From Lachnotalea glycerini (GTDB lineage: Bacteria; Bacillota; Clostridia; Lachnospirales; Lachnospiraceae), in the NCBI RefSeq assembly GCF_003201285.1, contig NZ_QICS01000002.1:124001-188000 (forward strand): a stretch of DNA of 64,000 nt. Direction: 5' to 3'. Positions within the stretch are counted from its first letter, which is position 1. Each line of letters begins with the position of its first letter. Made by a program: the position numbers and the translations under genes. Of this stretch, positions 9,161-19,009 are shown one piece after another. A model generated the notes under the pieces. It made no database searches, had not been told where the DNA came from, and saw only the letters and a program-made list of their open reading frames with translations.

Positions 9161-10336
9161 ATGAACAATTTTACTTTATATATGACAACTGACTGCAATT
9201 TTAAATGTAGGTATTGTTATGAAAATTATCAAGAACAATACTATCTTACAGAAGAAATACTTTTAAAAATAATAGATTTTATTATGAACTATGAAAATAA
9301 GGAGAAACTGTCACTGAGTTTTTTAGGCGGAGAACCTTTGCTAAGAAAAGATTTAATTTACCAAGCAGTTAATTATATTAAGGAACATTATTCTGATAGA
9401 ATAGTAAAATATTATATTACAACAAATGCATCTTTAATAGATAATCAGTTCATCAAATTTATGAAAGATAATGAGTTTACAATTCGATTAAGTTTTGATG
9501 GGAACAAAAGTACTCATGAGTTAAATCGTGTGAAAAAGGATGGAATATCCTGTTATGAGAAAATATTAGCAAATATAAATGAAATTGAAAAACAGAAATT
9601 GCCCTATTCTGTTAGAATGACAATAGTGGAGAATACAATATCAAGCATGTTTTCTAACATTTGTTTTTTGCATGAAAATAACTTGAATAATATTTGTATG
9701 ATAATGGATGTAAATTTAAAGTTTACAAAAGAAGTGTATACTGATTTTGAGAAGCAAGTAGAAATGATTTTAGATTACTATATACAAGAGCATATGAACA
9801 ATAATATTTTTTCAATAGATCAGATTGACGGGAAAATATTTAATTTTTTATGTGATTTCGGGAATTGCTTTTCTATGTGTGATGCAGGAATACAAAGTTA
9901 TAAAATTATGCCAGATGGAAATATTTATCCATGTGCCTTTGTTACCAATAATAAAGAATTTATAATTGGTAACATTTCAGAAGGCATAAATACTGATAGA
10001 GCAAAAGAGTTAGTACTTCTAAATTATGATAAAGAAGACTTAAAGTGTAAAAAATGCAATATTCGTGATTTTTGTCATGGAATGAAGTGTGGATATATGA
10101 ATTATATTTGCACAGGAAAAGTAAATATTCCATCTGATGCGGAGTGCCAGTGCGAACAAATTTTTTATATAGCAGTGGAAAAACTCATAAAATTTTATTT
10201 GGAGCAAAATAATCTAGAGGTAGAGAAAAAACTGGGAAAATTTATAGAATTTATTGGAAAATCTGGATTAGAATTAAGTACTTATGGAAAACAAGTAGAA
10301 AGAAAGCTGAGAAATGATGCGAAATGTAAAAGATAG
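9161..10336 (+). CDS. Radical SAM/SPASM peptide-modifying enzyme A1
   Basis: The 391-residue product has the radical SAM cluster motif Cys12-x3-Cys16-x2-Cys19 directly at the N-terminus, then FLGGEP (SAM-binding GGE). A C-terminal SPASM-type region starts near Cys240 (with MPDGNIYPCAF) and ends with CKKCNIRDFCHG and later cysteines, for auxiliary iron-sulfur clusters. Enzymes of this build install crosslinks or other changes in ribosomal peptides. I prefer ATG 9161, seven bases after GAGGG; an upstream ATG at 9119 lacks a good ribosome site. It has no N-terminal recognition domain and most resembles B2 and C2. It is first in cluster A and overlaps the exporter gene. Confidence 0.85.
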   Translation: MNNFTLYMTTDCNFKCRYCYENYQEQYYLTEEILLKIIDFIMNYENKEKLSLSFLGGEPLLRKDLIYQAVNYIKEHYSDRIVKYYITTNASLIDNQFIKFMKDNEFTIRLSFDGNKSTHELNRVKKDGISCYEKILANINEIEKQKLPYSVRMTIVENTISSMFSNICFLHENNLNNICMIMDVNLKFTKEVYTDFEKQVEMILDYYIQEHMNNNIFSIDQIDGKIFNFLCDFGNCFSMCDAGIQSYKIMPDGNIYPCAFVTNNKEFIIGNISEGINTDRAKELVLLNYDKEDLKCKKCNIRDFCHGMKCGYMNYICTGKVNIPSDAECQCEQIFYIAVEKLIKFYLEQNNLEVEKKLGKFIEFIGKSGLELSTYGKQVERKLRNDAKCKR

Positions 10337-11972
10337 AATTTATTTTGATTTCTTAAAAACATATGGCTGTAAGAAAAAGCTTATTATTTTGTATTTTGGT
10401 ATCATCAGCATTATAGCGATAAATACAGCGAATTCATTTATTAGACCTGTGTTGCAGGGGAAAATCATTGATGATTTGAGTAATGTAGCCAATGCTGCAT
10501 TCAGTCCGTTTCTAAAGGTGCTAGCTCTATTTTTGGGATTGACAATTGCTAACTATGTTTTGATATATCTACAACGCTTTATAAGTACCGTGATAGCAGA
10601 GAAAATAGCTGCTGATATGAGGCAAAGAGTCCATGATAAGCTCGCAACAGTAAAAACAACATTTTTTGAATACATTGAGTTGAGCGACATTTTACTAAAA
10701 GTAGATAAAGATGTTTCAGTAATAAAGCAATGTGGAATTACAAGTGTTATAACACTAATTTCCAATATTACTATTGTAATTGTTATATTCCCATGTATGT
10801 TATCTATTCACCGGATGATTGCAATTATTGCTCTAGTACTGCTTATAAGTGTTCCATTTATAAGTAGGATATTGGGAAAAAAGATTCAAAAAGTAAGTCA
10901 AGAAGTATTAAACGGATATAATGATATAACAAGCATTTTGACAGATACTTATAATAATTGGTTTGTAATCCGTCTCTTTCGGTGTTACCAATATGTGCAT
11001 GATAAATATTATCATAAAAATCAAGAGTACAAAGAAAAAATCAATAAGCAGAATTTATTATATACATTTAATGTGTTAATGGTATTAGTAGTCCAATTTT
11101 TGGGAACAGTAATAATTTGGATAGTTGGTGCAAGAGAAGTTTTTAAAGAGACAATGACTGTAGGAACAATTATGACACTACTAAGTTACCAAGCAATAAT
11201 TATGAATCCTATTATTGGTATAGCTGATTATACAAATGATTTTCATACAGCAATTATATCATTAAGAGATATTAAAATATTATTGGAGTATGATGATAAC
11301 GAAAGCAAAAGACAGAAAGTTGAAAAAATATCACGAATTAGATTGTTAAATGTTGATTTTGCATACAAAGAAAGCGAAAATAAAGTTTTTGAAAATATAA
11401 ATATTTCTTTTACAAAAGGTAATTTGTATGCAATTCATGGAAAAAGCGGACAGGGAAAAAGTACGTTATTTAGACTTCTAACAGGAATTAGTGCTCCAAC
11501 TAGTGGAAAAATTCTAATAGAGGATTATGAGTTGACGGAATGCGATTTGAATAATTATTGGAAAAACGTTGGATATGTTATGCAGCGCTCTCAGTTTTTT
11601 AAAGATTCTATTTTAACAAATTTAAAATTTTATAATGATATAAAAATAGAAAATATAGAAGAAGTATCTAAGAAATTAGATTTATATGATGAAGTACATA
11701 CATTTACTGACACATGGAAAACAGAAATAAAAACAGAACCATATAATCTTTCAGAAGGACAGTTAAGGCGCCTTGATATTATGAGAAACATTATAAAGGA
11801 CCCAGAAGTATTATTATTTGATGAAGTGACAGCAAATATTGATAAAAAGCGCCGTAAAAATTTTTATAGCTTATTACATGAATTATCAAAAGATAAAATA
11901 ATAATTTTTTCTACGCATAATCAAGAAGAACTTTTAGAAGCGGATGTGGTGATTGATTTAGCGGAATTATAA
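10314..11972 (+). CDS. Type-I ABC exporter (membrane and ATPase domains fused), cluster A
   Basis: The 552-residue half-transporter has about six membrane spans in the first 320 residues and a C-terminal ATPase domain with P-loop GKSGQGKST, a slightly altered signature (LSEGQLRRL), Walker B VLLFDEV and a switch His in FSTHNQ. No N-terminal C39 peptidase domain is present, so leader cleavage must be done by another protein, presumably the neighbouring mini-subtilisin. The gene overlaps the previous one by 23 bases. It most likely exports the mature peptide(s) of cluster A. Confidence 0.85.
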   Translation: MMRNVKDRIYFDFLKTYGCKKKLIILYFGIISIIAINTANSFIRPVLQGKIIDDLSNVANAAFSPFLKVLALFLGLTIANYVLIYLQRFISTVIAEKIAADMRQRVHDKLATVKTTFFEYIELSDILLKVDKDVSVIKQCGITSVITLISNITIVIVIFPCMLSIHRMIAIIALVLLISVPFISRILGKKIQKVSQEVLNGYNDITSILTDTYNNWFVIRLFRCYQYVHDKYYHKNQEYKEKINKQNLLYTFNVLMVLVVQFLGTVIIWIVGAREVFKETMTVGTIMTLLSYQAIIMNPIIGIADYTNDFHTAIISLRDIKILLEYDDNESKRQKVEKISRIRLLNVDFAYKESENKVFENINISFTKGNLYAIHGKSGQGKSTLFRLLTGISAPTSGKILIEDYELTECDLNNYWKNVGYVMQRSQFFKDSILTNLKFYNDIKIENIEEVSKKLDLYDEVHTFTDTWKTEIKTEPYNLSEGQLRRLDIMRNIIKDPEVLLFDEVTANIDKKRRKNFYSLLHELSKDKIIIFSTHNQEELLEADVVIDLAEL

Positions 11973-11988
11973 AGGTGAGGTAGCAGTA

Positions 11989-12987
11989 TTGAAGATAGGG
12001 GTAATAGATTCTGGTGGAAAATTCTTAAATACTTTTTTTGCAGATAAAAAAATATCAATAATTTGTAATAAAGTAAATGCGGTGGAAAGTAATGCAATTG
12101 GACTACAGCTGACACATGGAGAATTTGTGTGTGCTACTATTTTAAAAGAGAATCCAAAGGCAGAAATAGTTTTAGTTCCTATTATTAAAAATAATAGGAA
12201 ATGTTCTGTAAGGGATCTAATAGATGCGATGCAGATTTTAATGGATCAGGATGTAGATTTAATAAATTTAAGTTTGGGGAATGAGTATACATTCCACCAT
12301 GAGTTAGAAATTATTTGTCGGAAGGTATGGGAAAGCGGAGTGCTTATTGTTGCTGCACATTCAAATGTAGAAAGAAAAGTAACATATCCTGCAGTCTTTC
12401 CATTCGTTATTGGAGTGAGTAGCGATGAAAAAAGAGAAAATAGTAAAATAGTAAACTATAATGAGAAAAACAATGAAGTCATTTTTTCATCTAATTTTTT
12501 TTCGATATATCATTTAGGTATACCAAGGATGATATCAGGAAATAGTTTTGGTTGCGCTAAGATTACGGGACTATTAAGTCTACGCAAAAATAACTATAAG
12601 ATATTTTTAAAAAGGTTAACATCGAGTATTTTCAACTCATACTATCCATATTCAAAATTAAAGACAGAAAAGTGTTTGTTTTTCACGAATCGTATAGAAA
12701 ATTTACAAGAGCAACAGTTTATACGAGAAGTTACCAATTCAATTGAGTGCCGGGAAATACAAAAAGTTATTTTTCCTTATTTTTATAAGAAAACAAAACA
12801 ATTTGAAATATTGTTTATCGATCATGATTGTTATGAAGATGCCTTGCAATATAAAAAGGCAATTCAACAATACGCTTTACATGATAAAAAAACTGCAGTT
12901 GTATTAAGATATCCACTTTTTAGTTTAACAGAGCGACTGAAATTCTATGAAAGTAATAATGTTGTCATTTATCAATTTTACATTTAA
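11989..12987 (+). CDS. Leaderless mini-subtilisin (S8 protease) A
   Basis: The 332-residue product begins at once with the catalytic Asp7 (GVIDSG), then His43 (LTHGEF) and Ser186 (SGNSFGCAK, in place of the usual GTSMA). There is no signal peptide or prodomain, so it should act in the cytoplasm. It probably cleaves modified precursor peptides, as S8 proteases do in several RiPP pathways. The start is a TTG, eight bases after AAAGGTGAGG. After the catalytic part come about 130 extra residues unlike those of its B and C counterparts; a segment such as FEILFIDHDCYEDALQY looks like a separate small domain of unknown role. It lies between exporter and second radical SAM gene. Confidence 0.8.
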   Translation: MKIGVIDSGGKFLNTFFADKKISIICNKVNAVESNAIGLQLTHGEFVCATILKENPKAEIVLVPIIKNNRKCSVRDLIDAMQILMDQDVDLINLSLGNEYTFHHELEIICRKVWESGVLIVAAHSNVERKVTYPAVFPFVIGVSSDEKRENSKIVNYNEKNNEVIFSSNFFSIYHLGIPRMISGNSFGCAKITGLLSLRKNNYKIFLKRLTSSIFNSYYPYSKLKTEKCLFFTNRIENLQEQQFIREVTNSIECREIQKVIFPYFYKKTKQFEILFIDHDCYEDALQYKKAIQQYALHDKKTAVVLRYPLFSLTERLKFYESNNVVIYQFYI

Positions 12988-13003
12988 ACCTGGAGGAAGT
13001 CAT

Positions 13004-14089
13004 ATGTATACACTATCATTAGAGGTAGTCAATAAATGCAATTTAAATTGTTCTTATTGCTACTTAGGAGAAAAAAAGAATACATCTATGAGCATAGATA
13101 CAGCAAAAAAGGCAATTGAAATAGCGGTTCACGAAGTACAGAAACAATATGATAAAACATTAGTAATATATTTTATTGGTGGGGAGCCGTTGATAGCTTT
13201 TAATGTAATATATGAAATTGTTGCATATACAAAGAGTAGATGTATGGAAATGAATTTGAAATATATGTTTAGTATTACTACAAATGGCACTCTATTGACA
13301 AAAAAAATAATTGATTTCTTTATAAAAGATAAGTTTGAGATAAAACTCAGTTTGGATGGATCTCAAGAAGTACATGATTTGAACCGTAAAGACTACCAAA
13401 ATGTAGGAAGCTTTTTAACAATTATTAATAAGTTGAAACTTTTAAGAAAATATGAGAAAGAAAGTGATAAAAAAGTTTCTTATGCGCATGTTGTAACTAA
13501 AAATAATTATCAACATTTTGAGAAAAATTTTCAGTTTCTTATAGATTTGGGAGCTGAACGTGTTGAAACAGGAATTGATTATTATTGTACATGGAATAAT
13601 GATGAAATGAAAGGATTAGGAATACAGATTGTAAATGTTTTTGCTTTATATAAAAATCAAGTACAAATAGAAAAAAAGCGAATTTATTGGAATTTATTGG
13701 AACATTACTTAGAAATGTATCTTACAACATGCAATTTTTATGCATGTAAAGCGGGACTAAATAGCATGTTTGTTGCAGTGAATGGAAAAATATATACATG
13801 TATAGAACTTCCGGAATTTCAGATAGGGAGCATAATGGAAGGATTAAATATTCAAAGAATTAGAGAAATAGCATACGTAGAAGATAAATTATCAGAAAGC
13901 TGTATAAACTGTAAGTATAAAAGCATATGTAAAACAAGGGGATGCCAGGCTTCAAATTATGAAATACATAGAAATATTTATGAACCAGTAGAGGTTAAGT
14001 GTAGGATGACCAAAGTTTTTTTAAATTTAATTGAAAATAATTTTACGAGTCAACAGTTAGAAAATTTAAAAATAAGGGAGGATAGATGA
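13004..14089 (+). CDS. Radical SAM/SPASM peptide-modifying enzyme A2
   Basis: The 361-residue product has Cys12-x3-Cys16-x2-Cys19 followed by FIGGEP. The C-terminal SPASM region contains CKAGLNSMFVAVNGKIYTC and then CINCKYKSICKTRGC, the usual cysteine spacing for auxiliary clusters. A strong GGAGGAAG site precedes ATG 13004; an earlier in-frame ATG lies inside the protease gene. It is the middle one of three radical SAM proteins in this cluster, whereas B and C have two. Its exact substrate and reaction cannot be read from sequence. The stop overlaps the start of A3. Confidence 0.85.
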   Translation: MYTLSLEVVNKCNLNCSYCYLGEKKNTSMSIDTAKKAIEIAVHEVQKQYDKTLVIYFIGGEPLIAFNVIYEIVAYTKSRCMEMNLKYMFSITTNGTLLTKKIIDFFIKDKFEIKLSLDGSQEVHDLNRKDYQNVGSFLTIINKLKLLRKYEKESDKKVSYAHVVTKNNYQHFEKNFQFLIDLGAERVETGIDYYCTWNNDEMKGLGIQIVNVFALYKNQVQIEKKRIYWNLLEHYLEMYLTTCNFYACKAGLNSMFVAVNGKIYTCIELPEFQIGSIMEGLNIQRIREIAYVEDKLSESCINCKYKSICKTRGCQASNYEIHRNIYEPVEVKCRMTKVFLNLIENNFTSQQLENLKIREDR

Positions 14090-15363
14090 TGGAAAAAAAT
14101 AAACTAACAGATTTTATAATCATATGGAATGAAGATAAGGCTGCTTTAATTGATCCGATTAATAAGGTATGTCTTGGGGTAAGTAATAAAATAGCAGAAA
14201 ATCTTGAAGATAAGTCAGTCATTAAAAAAATATATCCTATATGGAAACAACAGGTAGAATTACAAAATGAAATTGTTAGTCAACAGCATAAAATAAATAC
14301 ATTATATTTAATGGTAACTCGTAAATGTAATATGAATTGTGATTTTTGTGCAATTAATGCCAATCAGAATATGAAATTAGACCAAGAAATTAAAATAGAA
14401 GACGTAAGACAAAAGGTTATCCCTTTTCTAAAAAAATATAACCCACATAAAATCATTATTACAGGTGGAGAACCACTAATAAAAGAGAAAATTCAAGAAA
14501 TCATAGCAGAGATACATCATGAAATGGATAGTTTTATTATATTACAGAGCAATGGATTAAATATAGATAATGAGCTTTTAGATGGGATTGCTAATAATGT
14601 AGATGAAATAGATTTCAGTACAAAGCACATGTTTCAATCCATAGAGAAAGAAACGGAACTTAAGAATCATATTAAAATGGTTCAAGCAAGAGGAATGGAA
14701 GTTGTATTGAGTTTTATATATGACAGAGAAAATAAGGAAGATTTATACAAAGTAATTGATATTGCGGCAGAGTATAATACAGAATTACTTATAAATATTG
14801 TCGCATCTATAGGTCGAGCTAAAGATAATCGACAACAGATATTAACAGAATATGAAAAAATGGAAATGAATTTAGATGTTGCACAATATATATATTTAAA
14901 GAATTATATAGAAAAAAAACTTTTCAGTTTTATGTTAAAAAATATACAGGTTCAAAATTCTTGTGGCGCATATGGCAGAGTTATAGCAGTTTTTCCAGAA
15001 GGACACATATATATGTGTCAATGCTTAGAAAAAAATAAATTTAGAATAGGAAATGTTTTGAATGATGATGTTGATAAGTTAGAAAATACGCTTGATATAT
15101 TAATGGATAAAGAATATATCAAAAAAAGTTTTTGTGTAGATGCTAAAGAAATATGTAAGGATTGCAATTATCGTTATCTTTGTGGGGGGATATGTCCTGC
15201 TTCAACAGAAGAGAATGATTTTGAATGCTATTTTAGGAAGAAAATGATTGAATTCAAACTTTTTTGCAAAAATGGCGAAAACAAAAAATTATTATTAGAA
15301 GAGTACATAAAGTATTTGATGGATATAAAAAAAGATTATACTGAAAAGGTACAATTAAACTGA
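14086..15363 (+). CDS. Radical SAM/SPASM enzyme A3 with N-terminal extension
   Basis: The 425-residue product carries an extra N-terminal region (about 1-75) before the cluster motif Cys81-x3-Cys85-x2-Cys88. This region has the length and alternating pattern of a precursor-recognition (RRE/PqqD-like) domain, as also seen in B1 and C1. ITGGEP follows. The C-terminal SPASM region contains CGAYGRVIAVFPEGHIYMC and CKDCNYRYLCGGICP. Two adjacent ATGs (14086, 14089) follow AGGGAGG; the second has the better spacing. It is directly upstream of the two precursor genes and is probably the enzyme that binds their leaders (inference). Confidence 0.85.
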   Translation: MMEKNKLTDFIIIWNEDKAALIDPINKVCLGVSNKIAENLEDKSVIKKIYPIWKQQVELQNEIVSQQHKINTLYLMVTRKCNMNCDFCAINANQNMKLDQEIKIEDVRQKVIPFLKKYNPHKIIITGGEPLIKEKIQEIIAEIHHEMDSFIILQSNGLNIDNELLDGIANNVDEIDFSTKHMFQSIEKETELKNHIKMVQARGMEVVLSFIYDRENKEDLYKVIDIAAEYNTELLINIVASIGRAKDNRQQILTEYEKMEMNLDVAQYIYLKNYIEKKLFSFMLKNIQVQNSCGAYGRVIAVFPEGHIYMCQCLEKNKFRIGNVLNDDVDKLENTLDILMDKEYIKKSFCVDAKEICKDCNYRYLCGGICPASTEENDFECYFRKKMIEFKLFCKNGENKKLLLEEYIKYLMDIKKDYTEKVQLN

Positions 15364-15439
15364 TCTCTAATGCAAAAAATGCAATAATAATAGAAGCAAA
15401 TGAAATTTTAAAAAGTAAATGATTGGAAGGAGAAAAAAT

Positions 15440-15571
15440 ATGGAAGAACAGGAAAAACAGGAACTTAGTGAAGAAGAAGTAAATGTGTATGCAACAGGGT
15501 GTGGGGAACCAAGAAAGGGATGTCTAGTTGATTGTATCAATTTGACTCCATGGCTTGAGACTTCTTTATAA
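15440..15571 (+). CDS. Precursor peptide A-1 of a modified peptide
   Basis: A 43-residue peptide with an acidic leader (Glu-rich, residues 2-13) and a core carrying Cys21, Cys28 and Cys32. AAGGAG at 15427-15432 precedes the ATG. The pattern VNVYATGCG, then R-x2-C, then C-x2-D-C and W-L near the end is shared with the next peptide, 15 bases downstream. Three cysteines in a short core next to three SPASM enzymes point to thioether or similar crosslinks. It was found by reading the gap between A3 and the ABC pair. It does not match a precursor family I can name with certainty; Clo7bot-type Cys-rich peptides are a possible comparison. Confidence 0.8.
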   Translation: MEEQEKQELSEEEVNVYATGCGEPRKGCLVDCINLTPWLETSL

Positions 15572-15585
15572 GTGAGGTGAAAACG

Positions 15586-15744
15586 ATGAAAGAAAATACT
15601 GGTAAAGAAACGAGAAATGTTAAAAATGAAGGGTTGGAAGTAGAAGAGGTAAATGTATATGCATCGGGATGTGGTGTAATAAGAACTCACTGCATGTATG
15701 ATTGTTTTGGAACAAATGATGCATGGCTTTCAACAGAACAGTAA
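15586..15744 (+). CDS. Precursor peptide A-2 of a modified peptide
   Basis: A 52-residue peptide whose acidic leader ends in LEVEEVNVYASGCG, almost the same junction as in peptide A-1. Cys29, Cys36 and Cys40 keep the spacing C-x6-C-x3-C with Asp before the last Cys, and a Trp-Leu pair is again near the C-terminus. Between these points the residues differ, as expected for two variants processed by the same enzymes. GAGGTGAAA precedes the ATG. The two products might act together as a two-peptide system (inference). Confidence 0.8.
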   Translation: MKENTGKETRNVKNEGLEVEEVNVYASGCGVIRTHCMYDCFGTNDAWLSTEQ

Positions 15745-15820
15745 GTGTATGAATTGTTGTACTTAGTGAAATAAAGAAACTATTTTTTGCAGTAGAGATA
15801 ATTGTTTCTGTGTAAGGCAT

Positions 15821-15868
15821 AGGGCATTGTAAAATTAGCTGAGCAATCAGGGAATCAATGCCCTTTTT
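15821..15868 (+). terminator. Terminator between precursor genes and ABC/FtsX pair A
   Basis: AGGGCATTG (15821-15829) and CAATGCCCT (15856-15864) pair perfectly around a 26-base loop, followed by a T run. It would end, or reduce, transcription of the biosynthetic operon before the self-protection genes at 15927. Confidence 0.7.
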
Positions 15869-15926
15869 GTTGTATGAAATCATTTTTAATACTAAATTTA
15901 AAAAAATTTAAGGAGGAATCATAATT

Positions 15927-16601
15927 ATGCCAATTTTAACAGCGGAAAAGTTAAAAAAGTATTATGGAACAGAACCAAATATCACAAGAGCTGTAGATGA
16001 TATCAATTTTTCTGTAGAAGAAGGTGAATTCGTTGCTATTGTAGGAACATCTGGGTCTGGAAAATCCACACTTCTGAACATGATAGGCGGGCTAGATATC
16101 CCGACTTCTGGAACCGTATCTATACGGAGTGAAAAGTTATCTAATATGGATGATGATCAGCTTACACTTTTTAGACGTCGCAATATCGGTTTTATTTTTC
16201 AGAATTACAATCTTGTACCAATCTTGAACGTATACGAAAATATTGTGTTACCTGTATATTTGGATAATAAAGAGGTGGATGCTGAGTTTATGGAACAGAT
16301 AGTTCAGCTACTTGGACTGGAAAGTAAATTGGACAGTATGCCGAATCAGTTATCGGGTGGACAGCAGCAGAGAGTTGCTATCGCTCGTGCAATGATTGCA
16401 AAACCAGCTATCGTATTAGCAGATGAGCCAACCGGGAATCTGGATAGTAAAACCAGTGCAAGTGTTATGGAGCTGCTAAAGGATAGTAGCAGGAAGTTTT
16501 GTCAAACACTAATCATGATTACCCATAATATAGAGTTTGCACAATTTGCGGATCGCATTATACGAATAGAAGACGGCTGTATTGTGGAGGGAAACATATG
16601 A
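15927..16601 (+). CDS. ABC ATPase A, partner of FtsX-type permease
   Basis: A 224-residue ATPase of the LolD/MacB/BceA group: P-loop GTSGSGKST at 40-48, signature LSGGQQQRV, Walker [13 protein letters not shown] and a switch His in MITHN. The ribosome site AAGGAGG stands 10 bases before the ATG. Its stop overlaps the ATG of the permease by four bases, so they form one unit. In Firmicutes, such pairs next to antimicrobial peptide genes usually remove or sense peptides (BceAB-like). A protective role against the cluster A product is therefore the most likely job. Confidence 0.9.
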   Translation: MPILTAEKLKKYYGTEPNITRAVDDINFSVEEGEFVAIVGTSGSGKSTLLNMIGGLDIPTSGTVSIRSEKLSNMDDDQLTLFRRRNIGFIFQNYNLVPILNVYENIVLPVYLDNKEVDAEFMEQIVQLLGLESKLDSMPNQLSGGQQQRVAIARAMIAKPAIVLADEPTGNLDSKTSASVMELLKDSSRKFCQTLIMITHNIEFAQFADRIIRIEDGCIVEGNI

Positions 16602-19009
16602 AAAGCTTTTCTGGAAATCCGCTGAATCGCTCCATTAATCTACTTGTAGACAGAAGCTTAAGAAACGATAAAAGAAAAAATATTTTTGTAATTTTAACGA
16701 TTACTTTTACGGTTTGTCTTATGACTTCTCTTGCACTCTATTCGTTTGGGAAATCTCACGAACTAAAAACCTGGCTGCAAGGTAGATATCAGGCCGCAGT
16801 AATTCAGACAGATATGAATACTATTTTGCAGCTTAAAAGTGATAATAATATTGAATCAGTAGGTACTGAAGTTGATATCTATTCTTTACGTGTTGATGAT
16901 TATACGTTAAATATAAAATATCGTGATGAAGACGACACTTATCTTCGTTCGGTCAATTTGACTGGGAGACTGCCAGAAAAAGAGAATGAAGTGGCTGTAT
17001 CGGCAGCATACCTTGAACATATAGGAGCTGTCGTAGAGGTTGGCCAGAAGATTAGTTTACCTTTAGAAGACGGAAAAGAGAAAACCTATACAATATGCGG
17101 AGTAATCAATGATGACAGCAGCCTTCGTATGTATGAGATTCTTGTATCAGAAATGTACTTAAACTCATATTATTTGGAACAGATACCATATACAGCAGTA
17201 ATTAGAATCGCAAGCAGTGAACATTTTAAACTAGCAGAGGTAAAAGAGATTATATATTCATGTCTTTTGGAGTATGGAATTTTGGAAAAGGATATTGCTT
17301 TTAGTTCATCTTATTTTAATTCGATTGACAACTCTTCACAAGACATGGCAGTAACAATGTCGGTTGGTTTGTTAATTGTATTAGCTTGTGGTTTGGTAAT
17401 ATATAGTATTTTTTATATTTCTGTGGTCGGAAAAATAAAGGAGTATGGCAGGCTCCGTATTATAGGTATGACAAAAAAGCAAATTCAAAAGCTGGTAAAA
17501 AAAGAGAGTGGAAGATTATCAAGAATCGCAATTACAACAGGAATCTTTTTTGGCGGATTGATTGGATATTTATTGGTACCGAAAGGATGGTATTGGCCAA
17601 ATTCATTGAAATGTGCAGTTATAACAATTTTTTTTACAGAAATTGCAGTTGGACTTTCAGTTGGGAAACCAGCGAAGATGGCAGCGGGTGTTGCTCCGAT
17701 TGAAGCAATTCGTGTTACCGCAACGATAGACATGACTAATGTAAAAGGACGAAAGAGAAGTTCACATAAAATATCTCCGTTTACTTTGGCGGGAATTAAT
17801 TTTTACCGTAACAGAAAAAAAGCAGTACTGACATTGTTATCGCTTGGATTTACTGGAGTAATGTTGATGTCAGCTGCTACATATTTAAATTCTGTTGATG
17901 AGGAAAATGTTGCGCGTAAAGCGTTTGGAGATAAAGAGTTTTCTATAGCCTTGTCTCCTAATATGATGGGCAATGAGAATTCATACCCTAATAATTTTCA
18001 GACATTGCAAAAGAATAATCCTTTCAGTGAAGAGGTTCTAAATAAATTATCAGAAAATAATAAGGTTACCAAAATACATGCCCTAAAAGGAACAGTAGCA
18101 AATGTGTTTTTGCCAAACGATTCTAATATTGATACTGATCCGTACTACCAGATAGCGGGTTTGTCAAAGGAAAATGTGAATAGCTTTCAAAATCATTTGT
18201 TAAGTGGAACTATGGACTATGATACTTTAGTGAGTGAACAAGGCATTTTGGTAGATGACAGTGCAGGTATGCTGAAACAGTTTGACCATTATGATGTGAA
18301 GGTTGGTGATATCATACAAATTGAAACAGATAAGGGAGAAAAGTTAGCATTTACTGTTTCGGGAACACTAAACATGCAGGAGAGTGGTTATTCAGGAATA
18401 TATTTTTATATTTCAGAAGAATTACTAAGTGAAATTAACGGTTCAATAACAAATTTTAACTATGAAGTTTCGGTTAGAACCGAAATTGCAGATTTGGAAG
18501 CTACAGAAGAGTTAATTATTAATTTGTTCAAAGATAATCAGGATATTAAAATAGAGAGCTTTTTGGATGCAATCAATTTTGTGGAAAAACATTTGGGAGC
18601 TTATAAAAAACCCTTATATGGATTGGTTGTTTTTATTGGAATTTTCGGTGTGATAAATTTTATTAATAATCTAATGACAAATTTTATTACCAGACAAAGA
18701 GAGTATGGGGTTTTAAAGTCTATTGGTTTGTCAAGGAAACAGCTTCTTCAAATGTTATGGATGGAAAGTCTTTATTATATTCTTGGAACATTGCTTATTA
18801 CCCTCTCAATCGGATCAGTAGCAGGGTATGCATTATGCAAGCAGTTTGATAATATTGGATTGTTTGGTAGCTTGCATTATCGCTTTCCAATTATGCAGGT
18901 GACAATTTTTACAATTATTCTGCTTGGTATCTGGCTGGTATATTCTGTGGTAGTAAGTCATTTTTGTAAAAAGATTTCACTTGTTGCAAGTATCAAATCA
19001 TTCGAGTGA
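16598..19009 (+). CDS. FtsX-type ABC permease A
   Basis: An 803-residue membrane protein with two FtsX-like halves. One span near residues 28-48 is followed by an extracytoplasmic stretch of about 200 residues and three spans at about 250-350. A second unit starts near residue 410 with another long outer domain and a final set of spans ending at the C-terminus. The motif RLRIIGMTKKQI before a span, and VLKSIGLSRKQL in the second half, are the coupling segments typical of FtsX permeases. The large outer domains suggest recognition of an external peptide. It is last in cluster A, and the R1 repeat begins about 480 bases later. Confidence 0.85.
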   Translation: MKSFSGNPLNRSINLLVDRSLRNDKRKNIFVILTITFTVCLMTSLALYSFGKSHELKTWLQGRYQAAVIQTDMNTILQLKSDNNIESVGTEVDIYSLRVDDYTLNIKYRDEDDTYLRSVNLTGRLPEKENEVAVSAAYLEHIGAVVEVGQKISLPLEDGKEKTYTICGVINDDSSLRMYEILVSEMYLNSYYLEQIPYTAVIRIASSEHFKLAEVKEIIYSCLLEYGILEKDIAFSSSYFNSIDNSSQDMAVTMSVGLLIVLACGLVIYSIFYISVVGKIKEYGRLRIIGMTKKQIQKLVKKESGRLSRIAITTGIFFGGLIGYLLVPKGWYWPNSLKCAVITIFFTEIAVGLSVGKPAKMAAGVAPIEAIRVTATIDMTNVKGRKRSSHKISPFTLAGINFYRNRKKAVLTLLSLGFTGVMLMSAATYLNSVDEENVARKAFGDKEFSIALSPNMMGNENSYPNNFQTLQKNNPFSEEVLNKLSENNKVTKIHALKGTVANVFLPNDSNIDTDPYYQIAGLSKENVNSFQNHLLSGTMDYDTLVSEQGILVDDSAGMLKQFDHYDVKVGDIIQIETDKGEKLAFTVSGTLNMQESGYSGIYFYISEELLSEINGSITNFNYEVSVRTEIADLEATEELIINLFKDNQDIKIESFLDAINFVEKHLGAYKKPLYGLVVFIGIFGVINFINNLMTNFITRQREYGVLKSIGLSRKQLLQMLWMESLYYILGTLLITLSIGSVAGYALCKQFDNIGLFGSLHYRFPIMQVTIFTIILLGIWLVYSVVVSHFCKKISLVASIKSFE

